A DNA stretch of 28,418 nt, from positions 1-28,418 of the forward strand of contig CAMLDY010000026.1 of assembly GCA_946478895.1 (NCBI GenBank). Reading direction: 5' to 3'. The notes under the pieces were generated by a model. That model was not told where the DNA came from. It ran no database searches and was given only the letters and a program-made list of their open reading frames with translations. How positions within the stretch are numbered: the stretch's first letter is position 1; every line of letters begins with the position of its first letter. Shown one piece after another: positions 22,651 to 28,418 of this stretch. This DNA is from an uncultured Gemmatimonadota bacterium. GTDB lineage: Bacteria; Gemmatimonadota; Gemmatimonadetes; Gemmatimonadales; Gemmatimonadaceae. A program made the position numbers and the translations under genes.

Positions 22651-23442
22651 TCAGAAATCCTTTTTCTGAAACGCCCGCATACCGGCCAGGAATGGGAGTA
22701 TGATCCAGCCCGCCATCGCCGCCGCCGTGACTGCCACACCCATCGACCGGCCGAAGAACTTCTGCAGCAACGCGCCGGTGTATCCGAGCAGCGCAGCGAC
22801 ATCGAACTGCAGGAGCAACCCCACCCGCGCCAGATCCATCGGATTGGCGAGCATCATCGCCAGCAGCGGACGCTCCAACGGATGGTCTGCCATGATCGAG
22901 ATCAGCAGCAGAACCAGGCCGTCGTATAGAACGGCGAGAAACAGCCATAGCGCGACGGCGATGCCGAGTCCCTTGAGTCTGTCCTCGGTGCGGGCGACGA
23001 TCAGAATCGCAAGCGCGGTAAAGATGAAGTTGAGCGCAACGCCGGTGAGAAGGAACGCGACGAAGGTCCCCGGTCGCGCGGTGGCAATGCCGCCGTGCAC
23101 GATGAACGGAATAAGCACTGCGGCGACGAAGCTGAGCGACAGCGGCAGCGCGAGCCCCAGGTAAAGCCCAGCGAACACCTGACGCCGGCGGATCGGCTGG
23201 GTGAGCAGCAGCTCGGTAAACTCGCGCGCGGCGTAGAGATAGACCGTTGAGAACACGATCGCGACGAGCGGAATCAGGAAGAGCACTACGTTGACGAGGC
23301 TCAGCAGCGCCTTCTCACCGCCCCCGCCGAATCGGAACAGAGCGTCGGTCACGACGAGAAAGAAGAGTGTGTAACCGATCAGCCAGCGGCTGCGCAGCAC
23401 ATCCCGGAGCTCGTAACCGGCGACCTTGGCGGTGGTCCTCAT
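22651..23442 (-). CDS. nosY: NosY, ABC permease for NosZ maturation
   Basis: A 263-residue inner-membrane protein with about six helices, in the order and size usual for NosY. It opens with RTTAKVAGYELRDVLRSRWLIGYTLFFL, has the cytoplasmic TELLLTQPIRRRQVFAGLYLG loop typical of ABC-2 permeases, and ends AFQKKDF. With NosF it forms the transporter that works with periplasmic NosD to assemble the tetranuclear CuZ centre of NosZ; recent work on this complex points to mechanical copper/sulphur handling rather than simple import. The ATG at 23442 overlaps the nosF stop as ATGA, so the pair is coupled. Confidence 0.92.
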   Translation of the reverse strand: MRTTAKVAGYELRDVLRSRWLIGYTLFFLVVTDALFRFGGGGEKALLSLVNVVLFLIPLVAIVFSTVYLYAAREFTELLLTQPIRRRQVFAGLYLGLALPLSLSFVAAVLIPFIVHGGIATARPGTFVAFLLTGVALNFIFTALAILIVARTEDRLKGLGIAVALWLFLAVLYDGLVLLLISIMADHPLERPLLAMMLANPMDLARVGLLLQFDVAALLGYTGALLQKFFGRSMGVAVTAAAMAGWIILPFLAGMRAFQKKDF

Positions 23443-24152
23443 GCCGCAACCCCCCGCTTCATCATCTCGGCGATGGCGCGCTCGAGGCTGTTTTGCCGGG
23501 TAATCTTCTTCAGCTCTCCGACCGCACCGATGAACGCTACCTTGCCCTCGTTGATGAAGGCGACATCGTCGGCAAGCTCGTCCAGCTCGCTCATAATGTG
23601 CGACGTCAGCAGAAACGTCTTCCCGGCACGTTTCTCGGCGAGGACCTTGTCTTTGAGGATTCCGCTGGCAACCGGATCGAGTCCGGCGGTCGGCTCGTCC
23701 AGAATCAGCAACTCGGGCCTGAAGAGAAACGTGATGACCGCGTTCACCTTCTGACGCGTGCCTCCCGAGAGAACCCGAATCGGCTTGTCGAGGGCACCCT
23801 CGAAGGCGAAGCGATCGATCAGCTCTTCGTCCAGCGGCGGCGTTGCCCCGCGCAGATCCGTGAGCATGCCGAGCAGCTCGCGCGCGGAGAGGTTGTCGGG
23901 AAACCGCGCCAGCTGCGGCATGTAGCCGATGCGCGAGCGATAGGAATCGTCAGCACCCATTGGCGCGCCATTGATCTCGATCGAGCCGGAGTCTGGCCGG
24001 GTGAGCCCGAGGATGATCTTGGCAAGGGTGGTCTTGCCAGCGGCGTTGGGGCCGACCAGACCCGTGATCCGCGCCGGTTTGATGGCGAGCGAAAGCCGGT
24101 CGAGCACGCGCAGCTTGCCGAAGCTCTTGCTCACTTCGCGGACGGTTATCAC
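23439..24152 (-). CDS. nosF: NosF, ABC ATPase for NosZ maturation
   Basis: A 237-residue cytoplasmic ATPase with Walker A GPNAAGKTT, a Q-loop (YMPQLARFPDNLS), the signature LSGGTRQKV, Walker B LLILDEPTAGLDP and a switch His in LTSHIMSELDEL. It powers the NosFY transporter that serves NosZ copper-centre assembly together with NosD. The GTG at 24152 is chosen as start: it overlaps the nosD stop as GTGA and begins exactly at the first strand of the fold. The longer open frame upstream lies inside nosD. Confidence 0.93.
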   Translation of the reverse strand: MITVREVSKSFGKLRVLDRLSLAIKPARITGLVGPNAAGKTTLAKIILGLTRPDSGSIEINGAPMGADDSYRSRIGYMPQLARFPDNLSARELLGMLTDLRGATPPLDEELIDRFAFEGALDKPIRVLSGGTRQKVNAVITFLFRPELLILDEPTAGLDPVASGILKDKVLAEKRAGKTFLLTSHIMSELDELADDVAFINEGKVAFIGAVGELKKITRQNSLERAIAEMMKRGVAA

Positions 24153-25402
24153 CGGACCCTCGTCATGGATGGTTCGCGATCGGCGACGACCTCGGGGGTA
24201 AGAGCGGGTATGATGCTCTCCGCTGAATCGAGCAGGCGGACGAAGTTGCTGCGCAGGAGAATGATCGACGGCGCATTCTGGGCGACCACGACCGAGAATA
24301 GGCGCACCGGATGAAAAGGCACATCGCCAAAGCCGTCGCGATCGAGATCGTAGCCGCGATAGCCATCCCAATAGTTGCGCGCGAAGGTGTTGGTGCTCTC
24401 GCTGTTGTTGGCAGCCACATCGAAGGTGTTGCCGATGAAATTGTTGCTGGTAAAGCTTCCCTCCTGGGTGCTCGCCTCGAGCTTCACCGCCCAGCCGTTG
24501 TCGACGAAGTCGTTGTGGGTCGCCTTGATTCGGTTGGCGCCGTCCGCCATCAAGGCAGTCGTATTGCGCGAGAACACGTTGCCATCGAGCCTGCTGTCGG
24601 CGATCTCCTTGAGCAGCAGGCCGTACGCTGCGCCGCCCCAGTTCTCCTCGAAACGGTTCCCCGTCATCTCGACTCGGTGGGTGAACATCACCGCCACGCC
24701 GGAGCCGTTGCTACGAAAGGTGTTGCGCAGGTACCGGCAGTCATCGGAGTACATGAAGTGCAGTCCGTAGCGCAGGTTCCGCTCGCTCAGATTGCCGCTG
24801 ATGACGCTGTTGTGGACGAACTCGAAGTAGATGCCGTCGCGATGCCCGGTGATCCGGTTGTCGGCGATGGTGATCCTGTTCGCGTTCCAGAGATGAATTC
24901 CATTCCCCGAATTCATCTCCCGGCCGCGATTGGAGCGCAGCACGTTCCCTCTCACGACGCAATCGTCGACCCTTGCCAGGTAGATCCCGAAGAACGCGTC
25001 GTCAAAACGGTTCGCCTCGACGACACATCCCCGCACCGACTGAAAGCGCACCGCCGCCCAGTCTTCCGTGAAGCTCGTGCCGACGTGCGCGAAGCGCAGC
25101 CCGCGGATGGTGACGCTGTCGGCGGTGACTGTCATGATCTGACGCATTCCTTTGCCGTCCAGCACCGGCCAGCCGTCGCCGATGATCTCGACCGGTTTAT
25201 CGACAAGGATGGTCGGCTCCGCATACACACCTGGTCTTACGACGATGCGAGCGTGTCGCGGCGCTGACCGGATTGCACCGCTAACCGTTCGTACCGCGCC
25301 GGTCGGCGAGACCACGATTGTCTGCGCACCAGCAGCAGGCGCTATGCACAACCCGATTGCAATCGCCGTCAGTACGGCGACAGAGCACGTCGAGATTCTC
25401 AT
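24149..25402 (-). CDS. nosD: NosD, periplasmic NosZ maturation factor
   Basis: A protein of about 417 residues with a Sec signal peptide (ending PAAGAQ) followed by a right-handed parallel beta-helix made of repeated N-x-I/F-x-x-N turns (VVEANRFDDAFFGIYLAR, VVRGNVLRSNRGREMNSG, ITIADNRITGHRDGIYF and so on), as in carbohydrate-binding CASH domains. The segment FARNYWDGYRGYDLDRDGFGDVPF is a hallmark of NosD. It works with NosF/NosY in building the CuZ site. The ATG at 25402 is given because it starts a clean signal peptide; a TTG at 25432, which overlaps the upstream stop (TTGA), is equally possible and adds ten residues. Confidence 0.92.
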   Translation of the reverse strand: MRISTCSVAVLTAIAIGLCIAPAAGAQTIVVSPTGAVRTVSGAIRSAPRHARIVVRPGVYAEPTILVDKPVEIIGDGWPVLDGKGMRQIMTVTADSVTIRGLRFAHVGTSFTEDWAAVRFQSVRGCVVEANRFDDAFFGIYLARVDDCVVRGNVLRSNRGREMNSGNGIHLWNANRITIADNRITGHRDGIYFEFVHNSVISGNLSERNLRYGLHFMYSDDCRYLRNTFRSNGSGVAVMFTHRVEMTGNRFEENWGGAAYGLLLKEIADSRLDGNVFSRNTTALMADGANRIKATHNDFVDNGWAVKLEASTQEGSFTSNNFIGNTFDVAANNSESTNTFARNYWDGYRGYDLDRDGFGDVPFHPVRLFSVVVAQNAPSIILLRSNFVRLLDSAESIIPALTPEVVADREPSMTRVR

Positions 25403-25428
25403 GGCGAGATTGCTGTCAGTGGTGCGGA

Positions 25429-26136
25429 TCAACGCCCGGCGAGCGCGCGCTTGCGCTCACGCCAGGCGAGTATGACCGCCGCTACCGCGAGGGCGATGGC
25501 CATGCCGGCGAGAACGCCGCCCCACGCCGGCCACGATGTCGCGCGAAAATTGAGCAGCTGTTTGGCGCCGATCAGCGGTGGCTGATAGGTCATCCCCGGG
25601 ATCCTCAAAACGGCGTGCTCGTTGTCGAGGTGGTGGCCGTAGTCGTATTCCCATTTCCAGAAGTCGATCAGACCGACCGCTGCGACGACCACGAAGCCGG
25701 CAGTCCACCCATACAGCGCCTTCCGTCTGCCGAGGGCCGCGGCGCCAACTCCGGTAATCACCAACGCGGCGACGATCCACGGCATGAAGCGCAGCTCCGG
25801 AATCGATTCGGGCTCGATCCGCTTCATGCCGATGTAGTGATTGAGATTGTTGATGTTGTTTAGGTCGTTCTCGGTGGCACCCTCCACGGTGTTGATGCGG
25901 ATGTGCATCCCCAGTCCTTCCGGATACTGCGGCGCCGTCAGCCGAACGTTCCAGAGCGGCAGGAAGTAGACGCCGCACAGCAGCACAGCGGCCAGCAGGA
26001 CCAGGAGCCGCGATCTGCGAGGCGCGCGCGCGGGAACTGCGGCGTGAGCGCCAACCGCCGTGTCAGCGGCGACGCCGGCACGCGGAGCGTGGTCGCTCCG
26101 TGCGCCGGGCACCGAGCTGAGATTAGCGACTGCCAC
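25429..26136 (-). CDS. Membrane protein between nosZ and nosD (NosB position)
   Basis: A 235-residue inner-membrane protein with about four helices (residues about 43-62, 118-136, 143-160 and 205-225). Between helices 1 and 2 is a periplasmic loop containing NNINNLNHYIGMKRIEPES, and between 3 and 4 a loop with WKWEYDYGHHLDNEHAV, both rich in His, Asn and Trp, possible metal or haem sites. Genes immediately after clade II nosZ often encode a membrane protein of unknown role named NosB; whether this is homologous I cannot tell, so no symbol is given. The start is a GTG at 26136 with GGAGGT upstream, 14 nt inside nosZ, so it is coupled to it. It is a candidate for electron supply or metal delivery to NosZ. 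Confidence 0.82.
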   Translation of the reverse strand: MAVANLSSVPGARSDHAPRAGVAADTAVGAHAAVPARAPRRSRLLVLLAAVLLCGVYFLPLWNVRLTAPQYPEGLGMHIRINTVEGATENDLNNINNLNHYIGMKRIEPESIPELRFMPWIVAALVITGVGAAALGRRKALYGWTAGFVVVAAVGLIDFWKWEYDYGHHLDNEHAVLRIPGMTYQPPLIGAKQLLNFRATSWPAWGGVLAGMAIALAVAAVILAWRERKRALAGR

Positions 26137-28174
26137 TTCGGACCTCCGCTACATCATGTCCGTGGGTGGGCAGTGCCTGAGCGCGCGTCGATTGCGACTT
26201 GGCGCGCTCGCTGACATTTGCCTTGAGCGCAACGTTCGACCCCGGCGCGGAGACCCGCACGTAACCCTGCATCTCCTGGTGCAACGCCGAGCAGAAGTCG
26301 GTGCAGTAGAAGGGATAGATGCCGGTGGCTTTGGGGATCCACCGCAGCGTCCTCGTCTCACCCGGCGCGATCACGACCTCCGCGTTCTCCGCGCCGAGCA
26401 CGCCGAAGCCGTGCACGATGTCCCAGTCCTGCTCGATGTTGGTGACGTGGAAGTACACGGTGTCGCCGACCATCACGCCCTCGAGGTTGTCCGGCGCGAA
26501 GTGACTGCGGATGGCGATCATGTTGATGTGGACGTTCTTGCCCTGGCGCCTGATGCCGCCGTCCGCTTCCGATCTCGTCACGAACGGGTGGGTGCTCTCG
26601 GAGAGCTTGTAGAATTTGAGACTGTTGCCCTTGATGAGATCGGCCGGAATCGCTTGCGCGTAGTGCGGCTCGCCGATGGTCGGGAAGTCGAGCAGCATCT
26701 TCATCTTGTCGCCGGTGATGTCGAGGAGCTGCGCCGACTGCGCCAGCTCCGGTCCCGTCGGGAGATAGCGGTCCTTGGTGATCTTGTTGAGCGACACCAG
26801 GTATTTGCCCCACGGCTTCTTGCTGTCGCCGCCGGGAATCATCAGGTGGCCGACCGAGTAGTAGACGGGCATCCTGTCGAGCACCTGCCAGGTGCCGAGC
26901 TTCCACTTCACGATCTCCGACGAGATGAACATCGAGGTGTACGCGTTGCCCTTGCCGTCGAACTCGGTGTGCAGTGGTCCGAGGCCGGGCTTCTGAACTT
27001 CGCCGGCGAGCGTCGAGTTGTACTTGAGGATTGGAATTCCCTGCACTTCACCGTCGAATTGCTTGTCGGCGATCGCCTTCTGCATCTTCGAGAACGAGTG
27101 CACTGGAATCACCGTCGCGAGCTTGCCGCCGGCGACGATGTACTCGCCGGTTGGATCGACGTCCACCCCGTGCGGTGATTTCGGCGTCGGCAGGTAGTAC
27201 ACGACGCCCGGGCAGTCCTGCGGATTGAGCATCCTGACGCTGCTCTTCCGCTCCGAACGCGCGACGCGCGACTTCTCGTCCATGGTGTTGTGGAAGTAGT
27301 CGGCGGCGGCCGTCTTTGCCTTGCCGCTCGCGACGCACTGCTCCGCGAGACGATAGTTGACGGCGGCGATGAAATCCTTGTCGTTCTGCGAGGCGTTCTG
27401 CTCCAGTTTCTGGAACGCCTGCTCGGAGTTGTAGGTCGTGAAGAAGAACCATCCGTCCGATGGACCTTTGCCGGCGTGGCCAAGATCGTAGTTGAACCCG
27501 GGCATCAGGATCTGGAACGCGATGTCCATCTTGCCGGGCTGGTCGGCGGTAATGAACGAGAGCGTGCCCTTGAAGTTCTGCTTGTAGGTGTCGATTGGAA
27601 CGTCGGCGTTCGGAATGGGGACGCTGAAGCGCGTTGCCGAAACGATGTACTTGGTGTTGGGAGTGGTGAACGGCGATGCGTGCCCGCCGGCGGCGTTCGG
27701 AATCTGAAGAATCTCGGTCGTCTCGAAGGTCTTCAGATCGATGCGCGCGACGCGCGGAGTATTGTTGCCGTTGATGAAGAGCCAGCGGCCATCGGGAACG
27801 CCGTCGGTCTGGGAGAGCTCGGGATGGTGGGTGTCGTCCCACGGCGTGAATCCGTAGGTCGTCTGGAGCATCGGCTTCGTTTCTTCGTTGTAGCCGTAGC
27901 CCGTTTCGGGATTCTGGGAGAAGACGCTGATGAACTTGAGAAGCCGGCCGGACGGAAGGCCATACACCATCATCTGGCCGTTGAACCCTCCCGAGAAGAA
28001 CGCGTAGTACTCGTCGTACTTGCCGGGCGGGACATAGACCTTTGACGCCGCGTTGCCGACGAGGACGTTGTCGTTTCCGGAAGAGGTGGCCGAGCAGGAG
28101 TAAAGTCCACCGACAGCGACGGCGACCGCGGCGACGCTCGCGAAGAGCGTCGTTCTGGCTGAGAGGGTTTTCAT
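26123..28174 (-). CDS. nosZ: Clade II nitrous oxide reductase NosZ
   Basis: A 683-residue periplasmic copper enzyme that reduces N2O to N2. The leader is Sec-type without twin Arg and ends LYSC (Cys27, possible lipobox), as in clade II. The beta-propeller holds seven candidate CuZ His residues: DDTHHPE, GGHASP, SPHGVD, PLHTEF, YSVGHLM and EPHYAQ. The C-terminal cupredoxin domain has the CuA ligands His588, Cys624, Cys628, His632 and Met635 (CTDFCSALHQEM). After the usual end (GYVRV) there is a basic/His tail of about 40 residues, longer than usual, overlapping the next gene. The ATG at 28174 has no strong ribosome site. It heads a seven-gene unit reaching 21672, and a copy-like regulatory element lies 112 nt upstream. 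Confidence 0.96.
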   Translation of the reverse strand: MKTLSARTTLFASVAAVAVAVGGLYSCSATSSGNDNVLVGNAASKVYVPPGKYDEYYAFFSGGFNGQMMVYGLPSGRLLKFISVFSQNPETGYGYNEETKPMLQTTYGFTPWDDTHHPELSQTDGVPDGRWLFINGNNTPRVARIDLKTFETTEILQIPNAAGGHASPFTTPNTKYIVSATRFSVPIPNADVPIDTYKQNFKGTLSFITADQPGKMDIAFQILMPGFNYDLGHAGKGPSDGWFFFTTYNSEQAFQKLEQNASQNDKDFIAAVNYRLAEQCVASGKAKTAAADYFHNTMDEKSRVARSERKSSVRMLNPQDCPGVVYYLPTPKSPHGVDVDPTGEYIVAGGKLATVIPVHSFSKMQKAIADKQFDGEVQGIPILKYNSTLAGEVQKPGLGPLHTEFDGKGNAYTSMFISSEIVKWKLGTWQVLDRMPVYYSVGHLMIPGGDSKKPWGKYLVSLNKITKDRYLPTGPELAQSAQLLDITGDKMKMLLDFPTIGEPHYAQAIPADLIKGNSLKFYKLSESTHPFVTRSEADGGIRRQGKNVHINMIAIRSHFAPDNLEGVMVGDTVYFHVTNIEQDWDIVHGFGVLGAENAEVVIAPGETRTLRWIPKATGIYPFYCTDFCSALHQEMQGYVRVSAPGSNVALKANVSERAKSQSTRAQALPTHGHDVAEVRSGSR

Positions 28175-28285
28175 TTGAGTGATGGTGATGGGAAGCTCGC
28201 TCGCATTCCCACCGAATCTCGGATTGGATCGGATCCCAAGAAATCAGAGCATCACCGCGATTTTTTACCCGATTGTCGCACCGCC

Positions 28286-28305
28286 GATAGGGGAAAGCCT
28301 TACAG
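28286..28305 (+). promoter_or_regulatory. Recurrent palindrome-like element before nosZ, site I
   Basis: GATAGGGGAAAGCCTTACAG begins 112 nt from the nosZ ATG, the same distance as sites A and B from their genes. It is weaker against the main consensus but shares GGGGAAAGCCTTAC with the reverse of the element beside site D. Confidence 0.4.
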
Positions 28306-28326
28306 CACCGGTGGTCACCAGAAATC

Positions 28327-28377
28327 GAACGGGCGGGAAGCGTCCGGGATCTGACAACTGCAACTGAACGGGCGGGA
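28327..28377. repeat. Pair of 12-bp direct repeats upstream of nosZ
   Basis: GAACGGGCGGGA occurs at 28327-28338 and 28366-28377, 39 nt apart, with further partial likeness after each copy (GTC then GATC). The remainder to the window end shows no recognisable gene. Confidence 0.6.
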
Positions 28378-28418
28378 GGCCGTCTAAGATCAGGCGCCTG
28401 TCTTCAGGGTTACGACCG

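Noticed and set aside
24311..25267. Plus-strand 318-codon ORF opposite nosD
   Set aside because: Mirrors the repeat periodicity of the NosD beta-helix and has no signal, fold or context of its own.
26060..27178. Plus-strand 372-codon ORF opposite nosZ
   Set aside because: Shadow of nosZ; no motif and no upstream ribosome site.

Overview
The window is GC-rich, gene-dense bacterial chromosome. No rRNA or marker gene is present. A clade II (Sec-type) nitrous oxide reductase locus, Tat-lipoprotein copper enzymes and the general gene style fit Gemmatimonadota or a similar soil or sediment phylum, but this placement is only an inference. Two themes run through the window: copper-dependent nitrogen-oxide respiration, and a stress block rich in universal stress proteins (USPs) and metal pumps.

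Layout. 1-886 (-): N-terminal 295 residues of a Tat-secreted multicopper oxidase, cut by the window edge. 1020-2633 (+): soluble PAS-GAF histidine kinase. 2645-4152 (-): USP plus a PNPOx-fold flavoprotein. 4267-6445 (-): YceI-like protein and an outer-membrane barrel. 6621-6719: a 39-bp-arm palindrome. 6715-8271 (-): small ORF, CBS-pair protein and two small membrane proteins. 8439-13536 (+): DUF3108-like protein, CopB-type copper ATPase and two USPs. 13576-18038 (-): small ORF, two USPs and a CPL-motif P-type ATPase. 18189-19862: a hypothetical protein and a membrane/SRPBCC fusion. 20035-21629 (+): oxidase-subunit-I-like fragment and NirK. 21672-28174 (-): nosZ, a membrane gene, nosD, nosF, nosY, a cupredoxin and a second oxidase-like fragment.

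How it fits together. NirK reduces nitrite to NO and NosZ reduces N2O to N2; no NO reductase is visible, so the pathway here is partial. NosD/F/Y serve NosZ maturation, the cupredoxin is a plausible electron carrier, and CopB is a plausible copper-balance pump. The five tandem-domain USPs, CBS protein, flavoprotein, P-type ATPases and sensor kinase resemble in content the mycobacterial DosR hypoxia regulon.

Most notable observations. (1) A recurrent imperfect palindrome, roughly TTTTGTGGGGGATTCCCTA, lies at similar distances upstream of the multicopper oxidase, YceI, CBS, USP and nosZ genes, suggesting one regulator ties the stress block to N2O respiration. (2) Two unannotated-looking small ORFs (starts at 8271 and 18038) share a near-identical 20-residue block while 15 of those 20 codons differ synonymously, which is strong evidence for a real small-protein family. 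Both start exactly 53 nt from a copy of the palindrome.
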